This document shows, piece after piece, positions 34,556-42,475 of a DNA stretch of 59,944 nt; position 1 is the first letter of the stretch, and each line of letters opens with the position of its first letter. The stretch is from contig NZ_CAMJFM010000017.1 in NCBI RefSeq assembly GCF_946404925.1, forward strand, positions 1-59,944. The letters run 5' to 3'. Both the position numbers and the translations under genes were made by a program. This DNA comes from an uncultured Prevotella sp. (GTDB lineage Bacteria > Bacteroidota > Bacteroidia > Bacteroidales > Bacteroidaceae). The notes beneath the pieces were generated by a model, which made no database searches, was not told the origin of the DNA, and worked only from the letters and a program-made list of their open reading frames with translations.

Positions 34556-34735
34556 GTGATTCTGCGAAGAGTCACCCATGGAGGTGTGCTTAACCGCACT
34601 TAATTGGGAACGTGAGTGTAAATCTCCGACTGTCCCGCAGCAGTGAACTCCATTATGGCTCCTAAGCAACGATGCCATTGCCCCTTTTGGGTGAGAAGGC
34701 GCTTGGGAGTGGAGGAAAGTCTGAAGACCAGCCTT
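34556..34735 (+). promoter_or_regulatory. Cobalamin riboswitch
   Basis: Conserved class elements appear in order: GGGAACGTGAGTGTAAATC, the CCCGCAGCAGTGA core equivalent to the B12-box region, GATGCCATTG, AGGCGCTTGGGAGTGGAGG, and AAAGTCTGAAGACCAGCC. It would bind adenosyl- or another cobalamin and repress the transcript. What follows is a hairpin set (34772-34843), a strong terminator (34872-34916) and only a 29-codon ORF; the next large gene has its own promoter. Confidence 0.9.
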
Positions 34736-34771
34736 CAATTGGTAAAAATGCCGGTTGCTCTCGATGTAAGG

Positions 34772-34843
34772 GCATGCTTGGCGATACGTATTTCTTATAT
34801 TATGAGTTTTCTCATAAGACTCAGCGCTGTGTTTTAAGCATGC
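34772..34843 (+). other. Nested hairpins after the riboswitch (possible expression platform)
   Basis: GCATGCTT (34772-34779) pairs with AAGCATGC (34836-34843), enclosing the perfect hairpin TTATGAG-TTTT-CTCATAA (34800-34817). It may link ligand binding to the terminator downstream. Confidence 0.55.
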
Positions 34844-34871
34844 GCATACGTGTATTATTATATAAGTTCCA

Positions 34872-34916
34872 GGGGGCGGTCTGTCGTGAAGACAACGCCT
34901 CCCCCTTTTTCAAGAT
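34872..34916 (+). terminator. GC-rich terminator downstream of the cobalamin riboswitch
   Basis: GGGGGCGG pairs with CGCCTCCCCC around a stem-loop TGTC-GTGAA-GACA, followed by TTTTT. It is likely the regulated attenuator for what lies beyond. Confidence 0.8.
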
Positions 34917-34943
34917 TATCAATTATTTTAATGCTTTATCATT

Positions 34944-35033
34944 ATGACATATATAATTATTGTTGCGCTCGAGTTTGCGATTGCCATTACCGGTGTTACA
35001 TTTCTCATCAGGTACTACAATCACAAGGCTTGA
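34944..35033 (+). CDS. Candidate 29-residue single-membrane-span protein under the riboswitch
   Basis: ATG at 34944 opens a frame for a 29-residue protein, MTYIIIVALEFAIAITGV followed by a short tail with RYYNHKA. It is one hydrophobic helix with a positive C-terminus. It is the only ORF between the riboswitch terminator and the next promoter at 35055-35085. No Shine-Dalgarno is seen. It resembles small membrane accessory subunits in size only; I do not recognise it and it could be chance. Confidence 0.4.
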   Translation: MTYIIIVALEFAIAITGVTFLIRYYNHKA

Positions 35034-35054
35034 GTATTTTTTTGAGCCAATTTC

Positions 35055-35085
35055 TTTGTTTCTTTCAGAAAAAGTTGTAATTTTG
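35055..35085 (+). promoter_or_regulatory. Promoter of the histidine phosphatase pair
   Basis: TTTG (35055-35058), a 19-nt spacer and TAATTTTG (35078-35085) form a full consensus promoter 33 nt before the ATG at 35119. It means the phosphatase genes need not depend on the riboswitch. Confidence 0.8.
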
Positions 35086-35118
35086 CAACCAATTTCAACA
35101 ACTATTATTTCGTAAGCA

Positions 35119-36447
35119 ATGAAGAAACTGCTCATAACTGTCGCAGTTGTTTCAGCGACTTTTACAGGGGCATTGGCTCAGGGCAACAAGGCCTTACAGA
35201 TCGAGAAGGAGATCAAGGCCGACATCAATCGTGCTGCAGGTATGTTCTATGCACGATACACCGCTAAGGCCCCCAAGGACACCCCCGCCCCCAAAGGCAA
35301 GAAGCCTTTCTATATCAACCACTACGGCTGTCCAGGTCCTTATTACCTCGACAAGTCCGAGTATTACACCGAACCTTACGCCATTTTCACCAAGGCCGAC
35401 AGCCTGGGCAAGCTTACCAAGTTAGGTAAGGAGGTGCTTCGTCGTATCACACTCATGTATCAGGATGCCAAAGATCGCGATGGCGAGCTCACCGTTCGTG
35501 GCGCTCAGCAGAGTCGCACACTGGTCAAGCAGATGATGGAGCGCTTCCCCGATATGTTTACCCCTAAGGGCTACTATAGCGTTCGCAGTATTGTTGAGAA
35601 TCGCTGCATCATGACCATGCAGGAGGGGCTCCTCCAGCTCTCGGCCATGCAGCAGCCCATCGTGGCGCGCAGCAAGGCATCGCTTCAGGAGCTCAAGTTC
35701 ATGGATCCCGTCGATACCGAGCTCACTAGCCAGCGCCTCGACTCGCTCACCCGCATCTCTTACAATCGCTTCACCGATCTCAACTCTAACGAGAACCGCC
35801 TCATGTCGTCGTTGTTCACCGATATGAACTACGTCATGAATAATATCGATGCCTTCACCCTCTGCAAGCAGCTGTTCATTCTGGCAGGCAATGTCCAGCA
35901 CTCATCCTATGCAGGCCAGTTCTCGCTCTACGAGATATTCACCCCCGAGGAGATTCATCAACAGTGGCGCAAGCAGAATGCCTGGCACTACATCAACTAC
36001 GGTGGCTGCACCCTCAATGGCGGCTATCAGGCCTACCTGCAGCGCGCCACGCTGCGCAATATGATGCACATGGGCGACAGCGTGCTTAAGCGCTACAACC
36101 CACTGATGCACCTGCGCTACACCAATGCCTATGTCATCATGGGCCTGGCCTGTCTTATGGATCTTGATGGCTATGGCGTCCACACTGCTAATCTCGACTC
36201 GCTCGAAGATTACGGCTGGGCCAACTACCGCATCGCCCCTCTGGGTGGCAGCATCATGATGATTCACTATCGCACTGATCGCGATGATCCCGATGTGCTG
36301 GTCAAGGTATTGCTCAATGGCAATGAGGCCCGCCTACCCATCCCCACCGATTGCGCCCCCTACTACCATTGGCAGGATGTCAAGCTCTACTATCTACGCA
36401 AGCTCTACCGCTACGAGAACCGCCGTTTCAACTTTAACAAGAAGTAA
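35119..36447 (+). CDS. Secreted histidine-phosphatase paralogue with both catalytic motifs lost
   Basis: The 442-residue protein has a signal peptide (about 1-20) and aligns along its length with the next gene. The branch-2 histidine phosphatase motif RHGxR is replaced: residues 66-74 read INHYGCPGP, so the catalytic His and Arg are missing. The second motif (HAE/HD) is also lost: YTNAYV at 334-339 stands where the neighbour has FGHETV. The rest of the fold is kept (for example PTDCAPYYHWQD). It should be inactive as a phosphatase and may bind a ligand or partner. It starts an operon with its active paralogue 3 nt downstream. Confidence 0.85.
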   Translation: MKKLLITVAVVSATFTGALAQGNKALQIEKEIKADINRAAGMFYARYTAKAPKDTPAPKGKKPFYINHYGCPGPYYLDKSEYYTEPYAIFTKADSLGKLTKLGKEVLRRITLMYQDAKDRDGELTVRGAQQSRTLVKQMMERFPDMFTPKGYYSVRSIVENRCIMTMQEGLLQLSAMQQPIVARSKASLQELKFMDPVDTELTSQRLDSLTRISYNRFTDLNSNENRLMSSLFTDMNYVMNNIDAFTLCKQLFILAGNVQHSSYAGQFSLYEIFTPEEIHQQWRKQNAWHYINYGGCTLNGGYQAYLQRATLRNMMHMGDSVLKRYNPLMHLRYTNAYVIMGLACLMDLDGYGVHTANLDSLEDYGWANYRIAPLGGSIMMIHYRTDRDDPDVLVKVLLNGNEARLPIPTDCAPYYHWQDVKLYYLRKLYRYENRRFNFNKK

Positions 36448-36450
36448 GTC

Positions 36451-37740
36451 ATGCGAAGAATACTTATATGTTTGGTGATTATATCTCTCACCTCTAGCAT
36501 CAGCGCGCAGAGCGTTCGCGACATTATCGCTCACACCCCCTCTTACTCTTCGTGCAACTACCACGTCTACCCCGATTCCATCACCGCCGTGCTCACACCA
36601 GCCCCTGCTGGCAAGAAGCCGTTCTATATCTCCCACTACGGTCGCCATGGCTCGCGCTACATCAGCAATCGCACGGGCTACGAGACCCCTTATCTCATGA
36701 TGCAGCATGCCGATAGCCTCGACGAGCTCACAGCCGCTGGTGCCAAGGTACTGCACGAGATGAACTCCATCATGCGCGACACCGAAGGCCGTTGGGGCGA
36801 GCTCACAGGCTCAGGCAAGCGCCAGCTCGAGGATATAGGTCAGCGCATGGTGCGTCGATTCCCCGAGGTACTCTGCCCTGGTGCCAATGTCAAGTGCATC
36901 AGCACCATTGTGCCCCGTTGCATCGAGTCTATGGGTTCCACCGCCATGAAGATGCTGCAGGAGTGCCCTCAGCTCAACATCACCATGGAGGCCTCTAAGC
37001 GCAGCCAGTGGTTCATGAACTATCAGGATCGCAAACTGCGCAAGCGCAGCACTTATATGACGCCCCAGGCCCAGAAGGCCTACGATGAATACATCAAGCC
37101 CCGCATGGGCAACAGCCGACTGATGGAGCAGATTTTCAAGAATCCCGATATCGTCAAAGAGTTTGTCGAGGAGGACTACTTCAACTACTACCTCATGAAG
37201 ATGGCCCTGTTCCAGTTCAACATCAGCTACAACCGCAACCCCCGCCTCATGGAGCTGTTCAATACCGACGAGTTCTACCGCATGTGGCAGATTGATAATG
37301 CCCTGTGGTACATCCAGTACGGTGCCTGCAAGCTCAATGGTGGTTGCCAGCCTTACAGCCAGCGCCACCTGTTGCGCCAGATGATAGCCGATGCAGACAG
37401 CTGCATCAAGCTCGACCGTCCAGGCGCCCAGCTGCGCTTTGGCCACGAGACCGTGCTCCTGCCATTGGTATGCCTGATTGGCGTTAACGGCTTCGATCTT
37501 GAGACCGACAACCTCGACGAGCTCGAAGACAAAGGCTGGTGGTGCAGCAGCGTGTTCCCCATGGGTGCCAACCTCCAGTTCATCTTCTACCGCAGCAGCC
37601 CCAAGGATCAGGATGTATTATTTAAAGTCCTTCTAAACGAGGCCGAGGCCACCCTGCCCATACAGACCGACTGTGCCCCCTACTATCACTGGAAGGACTT
37701 CCGCCAGTACTGCCTCGACAAAATCAATAATTACAAATAA
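36451..37740 (+). CDS. Secreted histidine-type acid phosphatase (phytase/MINPP-like)
   Basis: The 429-residue protein has a signal peptide (about 1-20) and the branch-2 histidine phosphatase signature SHYGRHGSRYI with RHG at 65-67 and the second catalytic motif FGHET with H332 and E333. Such enzymes hydrolyse phosphomonoesters, often inositol phosphates, in the periplasm or at the surface. It starts 3 nt after the degenerate paralogue and is followed by a terminator. The substrate is not known from sequence. Confidence 0.88.
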   Translation: MRRILICLVIISLTSSISAQSVRDIIAHTPSYSSCNYHVYPDSITAVLTPAPAGKKPFYISHYGRHGSRYISNRTGYETPYLMMQHADSLDELTAAGAKVLHEMNSIMRDTEGRWGELTGSGKRQLEDIGQRMVRRFPEVLCPGANVKCISTIVPRCIESMGSTAMKMLQECPQLNITMEASKRSQWFMNYQDRKLRKRSTYMTPQAQKAYDEYIKPRMGNSRLMEQIFKNPDIVKEFVEEDYFNYYLMKMALFQFNISYNRNPRLMELFNTDEFYRMWQIDNALWYIQYGACKLNGGCQPYSQRHLLRQMIADADSCIKLDRPGAQLRFGHETVLLPLVCLIGVNGFDLETDNLDELEDKGWWCSSVFPMGANLQFIFYRSSPKDQDVLFKVLLNEAEATLPIQTDCAPYYHWKDFRQYCLDKINNYK

Positions 37741-37767
37741 ATATCTTGACAACCCACCATATACAAT

Positions 37768-37799
37768 AAAAGCCCCACCATTTAGTGGAGCTTTTATTA
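37768..37799. terminator. Bidirectional terminator between convergent genes
   Basis: AAAAGCCCCAC pairs with GTGGAGCTTTT with one mismatch; A- and T-runs on both sides fit use by the phosphatase operon and the convergent 125-residue gene. Confidence 0.8.
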
Positions 37800-37812
37800 T
37801 TTCATTACCAAT

Positions 37813-38190
37813 CTATTCCTCTATAGGCTTGATGTTGTAGCGCTCGTTGGAGTTGTAGTCGCGGTCTTTGTCTTTGCCAAAATACTCGAGCTGGTAGTCG
37901 TTCTCCTTGAGTTCGGTGACGCGGATGAGTACCTCGCGATAGGTGACGCGGCCATTCTCGGTGTAGCCCTCGTAGGCATTGAAGGTGGTTGACTTCTCGT
38001 CCTGTTTGTTCTTGACCAGCTTGAAGGCTGACACCACGCGCTGGTTATGGACGGTACTGACGTAAAGACTATCGCTGACAAAACGGAACATCAACTGGCC
38101 GCTCTGGGAAATGAACTTGCCCTTGAGGCTGATGGCCAGCAGCGGCATGCTGCAAAACAGCACTGCTATCAAAAATATATACCTCCTCAT
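37813..38190 (-). CDS. Small exported protein of unknown function
   Basis: The 125-residue protein has a signal peptide (about 1-19, MRRYIFLIAVLFCS...) and a mature part of about 105 residues with alternating hydrophobic pattern, likely a small beta-rich fold. I recognise no family. It lies 38 nt downstream of the cyclophilin gene in the same direction. Confidence 0.7.
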   Translation of the reverse strand: MRRYIFLIAVLFCSMPLLAISLKGKFISQSGQLMFRFVSDSLYVSTVHNQRVVSAFKLVKNKQDEKSTTFNAYEGYTENGRVTYREVLIRVTELKENDYQLEYFGKDKDRDYNSNERYNIKPIEE

Positions 38191-38228
38191 AAAGCTTTAG
38201 TTTTTAGTTATATTATCAGGTTAAATTT

Positions 38229-38957
38229 TTACTCAATCACAGTGACCTTCATCTCGATATCGTCAAAGGGGCGATCGGCACGGCCTGTCTTGGCGTTCTG
38301 AATCTGCTCTACGATGTCGAGTCCCTGCTCTACCTCGCCAAACACGGTGTACTGACCATCGAGATGAGGGGTACCACCAACTGTAGAATAGACCGCGATC
38401 TGCTCTGCACTAAGTCCATCGCCCTTAACCATGGCCTCGGCCTGAGCAGCGAGCTGATCCTGAAGTTCCTGCAGACCAGCACGATTGCGCTCGCGACGCA
38501 TCTGCATAATCTCATCGCGATGCTGGGCGGCCAACTGATTGAAGGCGGTCTGAATCTTCTGCATCTTGAGCTGCTTGGCAAACTGGCGTAGCTGCCCCTG
38601 ATTGTAGACCTGCCCCCACACGATGTAGAACTGCGAGCCACTGCTTCGACGCTCGGGGTTGACCTCGTCGCCCTGGCGCGCTGCTGCCAGCGCACCACGC
38701 TTGTGGAACAGGCCTTCCTGAATCTCGGCCTGCAACGTGTAATCGGGACCGCCCACGCCCAGCATCTTGCCTGCAGGAGCGCCCTTAGAGTCGGGATCGC
38801 CTCCCTGAATCATAAAGTCCTTGATAACGCGATGGAACAGGGTGCCATCGTAATAACCCTCGCGGGCCAGCTTCACAAAGTTGTCGCGATGGATAGGGGT
38901 CTCATCGTACAGGCGAACAACGATGTCGCCAAGGGTGGTTTGTATCTTTACCTTCAT
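38229..38957 (-). CDS. Cyclophilin-type peptidyl-prolyl cis-trans isomerase
   Basis: The enzyme speeds proline isomerisation during folding. The 242-residue protein starts with TTLGDIVVRLYDE and has FHRVIKDFMIQGGDP (with the catalytic Arg), GSQFYIVWG and LDGQYTVFGEV. A helical, charged insertion of about 70 residues (about 115-185, KMQKIQTAF to VKGDGLSAEQ) splits the domain between the FYI strand and the final core, a common Bacteroidota form. It has no signal peptide, so it is cytoplasmic. Confidence 0.93.
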   Translation of the reverse strand: MKVKIQTTLGDIVVRLYDETPIHRDNFVKLAREGYYDGTLFHRVIKDFMIQGGDPDSKGAPAGKMLGVGGPDYTLQAEIQEGLFHKRGALAAARQGDEVNPERRSSGSQFYIVWGQVYNQGQLRQFAKQLKMQKIQTAFNQLAAQHRDEIMQMRRERNRAGLQELQDQLAAQAEAMVKGDGLSAEQIAVYSTVGGTPHLDGQYTVFGEVEQGLDIVEQIQNAKTGRADRPFDDIEMKVTVIE

Positions 38958-38974
38958 AAGAAAAAACGTGCTAC

Positions 38975-40117
38975 TTAGAATTGTGGATGATTAGGATTGC
39001 TGATGGACTTGACTGCGGTACATTCCATCTCGACTAGCCAACCTGGGCGGCATACGGGCGCATGGACGATAACCACGGGCTTATCGGCGAAGCGCTGTGC
39101 AAACACATCGCGAACCACCTGATAGTCGGCCACATCGCGCAGATATACAATCAGCTCGCTTGCATCCTGGAGGGTGCACTCGGCCTCAGCCAGCAGGGTT
39201 TCTACGTTCTCAATCATGCGGGCAGTCTGCTTCACAATATCGCCTGGATACATCACCTCACCCTTGTTGTTGATAGAGGCGGTGCCTGAAATGAAGACGT
39301 GGCGACGATCGGCATAGTCGACATAGGTGCCACGCTCGAACGACACACCGTAGTCGCTGGTGCGATTGAGATGCGTGGGGGCGTAGAGATAGTGAATCTG
39401 ATCCTGACTGACGCCTGCGATGGCGTAGTTATCCATCTGAGCCAGCACATTGGTATCCTGCTGGCGACCGCCGATGCCTGTAGAGGCTATGAAGTGGGTG
39501 TTGACAGTGAGGCCCTGGGTAAAGAACACCTGATTGCGGGCGCGCACCACACCACCGTAATTAAGATCGATATCGTTGACAAACAGCCACGTGCGGATGC
39601 AGTTGTCTGAGAGCTTGCAACCCTCCTCGGCCAGTTGCATGACGTACTCATTGAAGAGCAGACGCATCTGATACTCAGAATTGGCTGCGAGGTTATGGGC
39701 CGAGGCATTGAACAGATGGCGGAAGGCACCATGGCGCACCTCATAAAGTCCGCTGGCGGTAACCCCAGTCTGCACCCCAGTCATCAACCACACCCACAGG
39801 GCTATCTTAGAGCCATTGAGAGGTGCCTGCTGGATGATACTCTTGGCACAATCGGTGACATCGGCCACCACCACATCATCGGCCTGATTGGCTGCATCGC
39901 TTAAAAAATAACGCTTGAAAACGGCCTGAGCATCAGGCACAGTCGAGAGAAGCTCCTGATAGGCCCCCATGACAGCGTCGAGCTGCTGGGCCCAGGGCAT
40001 GGAGCCTGCGGTAATCTGGATAATAGCATGATACTCGCGCACCTCGCTGCCATTGTCGAAACAGGTAACGACGGTGCTGGTACAACCAGTATTCATATTG
40101 ATAGTTTTCTGATTCAT
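38975..40117 (-). CDS. RidA/YjgF-superfamily protein, long form
   Basis: The 380-residue protein starting at MNQKTINMNT (40117) ends in a RidA-like domain (about 260-370; YVDYADRRHVFISGTASINNKGEV, broken here for length at key part FISGTASI). The preceding 250 residues contain a second, weaker RidA-like region. RidA proteins hydrolyse reactive enamine/imine intermediates; this long family is probably a chorismate-lyase/FkbO-type or related enzyme, uncertain. The -7 box at 40141-40148 inside the end of the upstream gene fixes the start. Confidence 0.72.
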   Translation of the reverse strand: MNQKTINMNTGCTSTVVTCFDNGSEVREYHAIIQITAGSMPWAQQLDAVMGAYQELLSTVPDAQAVFKRYFLSDAANQADDVVVADVTDCAKSIIQQAPLNGSKIALWVWLMTGVQTGVTASGLYEVRHGAFRHLFNASAHNLAANSEYQMRLLFNEYVMQLAEEGCKLSDNCIRTWLFVNDIDLNYGGVVRARNQVFFTQGLTVNTHFIASTGIGGRQQDTNVLAQMDNYAIAGVSQDQIHYLYAPTHLNRTSDYGVSFERGTYVDYADRRHVFISGTASINNKGEVMYPGDIVKQTARMIENVETLLAEAECTLQDASELIVYLRDVADYQVVRDVFAQRFADKPVVIVHAPVCRPGWLVEMECTAVKSISNPNHPQF

Positions 40118-40122
40118 AATTA

Positions 40123-40683
40123 TTACTTTCTTTTGGGCGACAAAAGTACATAAAAAAAACGAGAAACAAGAATAACTACCACAAAAATTAAACCTACAAC
40201 CACAAGAAACGATGAAGAGACGGCATTTGAGGCCTGATTGCCCCCAAACTGACACTGATACTGCAGCATGCGATCGATATAGGCGTCGACGGCCTGCCAA
40301 TTTTCGGCCTGCACCTCGGAAATGAGACGGGGGAACACCTGGCGGATATACTTCTGATGCTCCTCGCTCATGGATGCGGGCAGATTATCAGAGGCGCTAT
40401 ACCACGCCACCTGCTGGCCCTGCTGATGGGGGAAGATGCGCATGGTTTGCCACCCATCGGCCAGTAACACGAAGCCCGTGAAGATTTGCTCTACACTGAG
40501 GCTATCATCTGCCTGGATGGCCTTACGAGCATGGACCGAGAGGGGCGACACGGCACCACCATCGGAGATGAGCAACTGGCAGAAATGCGCAGCCTGCACC
40601 TGAGGGATAATTATCGGCTTTGCCGAAGTGAATAACGAATAGAGAATAGTGAATAGTAGCAGCAGCAACCGCCCACTATTCAC
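40123..40683 (-). CDS. Membrane protein resembling the soluble middle part of Bacteroidota CcsA-type cytochrome c biogenesis proteins
   Basis: From the GTG at 40683 the product has 186 residues: a hydrophobic N-terminus (RLLLLLFTILYSLFTSA) acting as signal peptide, a periplasmic region, and a C-terminal membrane segment (SFLVVVGLIFVVVILV). The pattern GGAVSPLSVHARKAI, SVEQIFTGFVLL and IDRMLQYQCQFG resembles the soluble loop of Bacteroidota ResB/CcsA cytochrome c biogenesis fusions, but the haem-handling membrane part is missing. It follows a di-haem c-type protein, which fits. No ATG is available; GTG codons at 40683 and 40704 are both provided by heptamer repeats. The assignment is tentative. 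Confidence 0.5.
   Translation of the reverse strand: MNSGRLLLLLFTILYSLFTSAKPIIIPQVQAAHFCQLLISDGGAVSPLSVHARKAIQADDSLSVEQIFTGFVLLADGWQTMRIFPHQQGQQVAWYSASDNLPASMSEEHQKYIRQVFPRLISEVQAENWQAVDAYIDRMLQYQCQFGGNQASNAVSSSFLVVVGLIFVVVILVSRFFYVLLSPKRK
40141..40148 (-). promoter_or_regulatory. -7 box (TACTTTTG) of the RidA-like gene
   Basis: TACTTTTG on the minus strand lies 24 nt before the start at 40117 and inside the last codons of the Ccs-like gene, giving the RidA-like gene its own promoter. Confidence 0.5.
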
Positions 40684-40708
40684 TATTAACTGTTCACTAT
40701 TCACTATA
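40629..40708. repeat. Inverted heptamer tracts (CACTATT x5 / CTATTCN x4) at a gene junction and in a signal peptide
   Basis: Block 40674-40708 has five 7-mers (CACTATT, CACTATT, AACTGTT, CACTATT, CACTATA) and abuts the di-haem gene stop at 40709. Block 40629-40656, in the opposite sense, has CTATTCA, CTATTCT, CTATTCG and TTATTCA on the coding strand and encodes FTILYSLFTS, the hydrophobic core of the next protein. The blocks can pair as a hairpin over the translation start. Confidence 0.9.
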
Positions 40709-42475
40709 TTAAATCGACTCGATAAACTTAACGATGGCATCGCGATCGGATTTGGGCAGATTATAGAACTTCTCAGTGGGGCGGTAAGCCTGCGACTGCT
40801 TAGAGTAGCCATGCCACATGATAGCCTCGATCACGGTGCGGGCACGACAGTCGTGCAGGCGATCGTCAGCACCCGTGAGGCGACGACTGAGGCCACGGCC
40901 CCAGAGTGGCGTGGTGCGACACCAGCCAGTGCGGATGTCATTGGCCATGAACAGACGGTGCTGTACCAAATCGGTGTATGGCCAGATGGTCTGGTGGGCA
41001 TACTTAGGCAGCATGCTGTTGGCGCTCTTGCCTACAGACTTGGCATAGGCCTTAGTGCTGGCATCAACCCACATATCATCGCTACCAGTGGTCCACGATG
41101 GGCGGTGGCAGTTGGCACAGCCAATCTCGCTGAACAACTGCTTGCCGCGTTGCACATCAGCATCATTAAGATTACGTGCTGCAGGCACAGCCAGACCGCG
41201 GTGCCACACCATAAACTGGTAGTACTGCTTGTCACTCATCTCCTCTACCCCATTATAGGGTGCGCCATTGAGCAGATACTTCTCGAAGGTGTCCTTATAA
41301 GCCACCGATGGGGTGTTGAGCACCTCGTAGACACGGTTGGCGATGCCCTCATCGGTTCCATCGGCATAGTATGGATACAGAATGCTGGTAGGCGATGATC
41401 CATGCTGTTTGATGTAGCTGATAACCTCAGGATCCTGACTCTGAGCCTTGGCCCACGCAGTGGTGGTGTAGAGCCAGTGGCGATCGGAACGGGTGACATT
41501 GGTAATGTTCCAGATGGCGTTAGAACCAGCACCATCCTGAAGCGAGCCACGCGTCATGGCATAAGTGAAGCGCTTGAGCGGACCATGGCTACCATGGTGC
41601 GAGCCGGTATCGTTGTAAGGAGCCGAATAGTAGGCTGCGGGCTTGAAGGTGTTTGCCTCCTTATCCCACATGGCGGGGTTGAGCTCTGTGAATCGAGCCT
41701 CGGATGCCCACTGCTTCTCGATGTCCTCATCGTCGATGGCATCGAGCAGCGCAGTACCATAAACGCCAATGGTAGACTCCAGGCGTACAGCGTAATCAGT
41801 AGGCTTAGGATTGGTGTTGAAGGCCGACTGAGGGATGCGTACCTCAGGATAAATAAGCGAGTAAGCCTCGCCATCGGGGAAGGTCAGAGCCAGACCACTC
41901 TCCATCTCGGTAACCGTCTTCCACTCAATCTGAATCTGATTCTCGTCGATAGGAGCCTTGAAAGGAGCCATGGCCTGAGTCTGAGGCATACCTGTTACCT
42001 CAGAGATATAGGCATTGGTCTCAGGGTGATAGATTACCAACAGATAGCCGTTACCCACGGTGTTTGCGCGATACTCCGTCTGACGCTTGCCGTGACCGTA
42101 AGAGGGGTGGCAAGTGATACAGCCATTACGAACCCAAGCAGGGCCCAGTCCACGACGGGGCGCCTGCTCGAAAGTATATAAATGTTCGAAGAAGTCTTCG
42201 CCTGTATTAAAATCATCCTCCATACCCGCTATATTCTGCACAGCTGGCGTTGGCGATGAGTAACTGGCCTTCTCGGTGGTGCCAAGCTGTCCGCCAGGGA
42301 ACCACTCTTCAGCCGTAAAGTTACCTGTAGCCTTACCAAATGCCCGCTCTTCGGTTTCGAGTTCGCCAAGACTTTTGGCATCATCGTCGCTGGTGCAGGC
42401 GGTAATGGTTGCTGCAGCCAGCATGGCTGCAGCAAACCATTTATTCTTCAGTTTCCCAATCCTCATCATCTTCAA
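40709..42475 (-). CDS. Di-haem oxidoreductase lipoprotein (DHOR/DUF1111 family)
   Basis: The 588-residue protein has a lipoprotein signal (about 1-27, ending ITAC), and two c-type haem sites, CITCHPSYG near residue 118 and CANCHRPSW near residue 445, within the PF06537 di-haem oxidoreductase family. Its family is found with imelysin in iron-uptake loci and is thought to be peroxidase-like. Here it overlaps the imelysin gene by 35 nt and is followed by a Ccs-like protein, so haem attachment and iron handling are the likely context. It is exported to the periplasm or outer membrane. Confidence 0.9.
   Translation of the reverse strand: MKMMRIGKLKNKWFAAAMLAAATITACTSDDDAKSLGELETEERAFGKATGNFTAEEWFPGGQLGTTEKASYSSPTPAVQNIAGMEDDFNTGEDFFEHLYTFEQAPRRGLGPAWVRNGCITCHPSYGHGKRQTEYRANTVGNGYLLVIYHPETNAYISEVTGMPQTQAMAPFKAPIDENQIQIEWKTVTEMESGLALTFPDGEAYSLIYPEVRIPQSAFNTNPKPTDYAVRLESTIGVYGTALLDAIDDEDIEKQWASEARFTELNPAMWDKEANTFKPAAYYSAPYNDTGSHHGSHGPLKRFTYAMTRGSLQDGAGSNAIWNITNVTRSDRHWLYTTTAWAKAQSQDPEVISYIKQHGSSPTSILYPYYADGTDEGIANRVYEVLNTPSVAYKDTFEKYLLNGAPYNGVEEMSDKQYYQFMVWHRGLAVPAARNLNDADVQRGKQLFSEIGCANCHRPSWTTGSDDMWVDASTKAYAKSVGKSANSMLPKYAHQTIWPYTDLVQHRLFMANDIRTGWCRTTPLWGRGLSRRLTGADDRLHDCRARTVIEAIMWHGYSKQSQAYRPTEKFYNLPKSDRDAIVKFIESI

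Noticed and set aside
38975..40300. Longer start of the RidA-like protein at 40300
   Set aside because: The extra 61 residues are Cys/Arg-rich, overlap the upstream gene and precede the -7 box.
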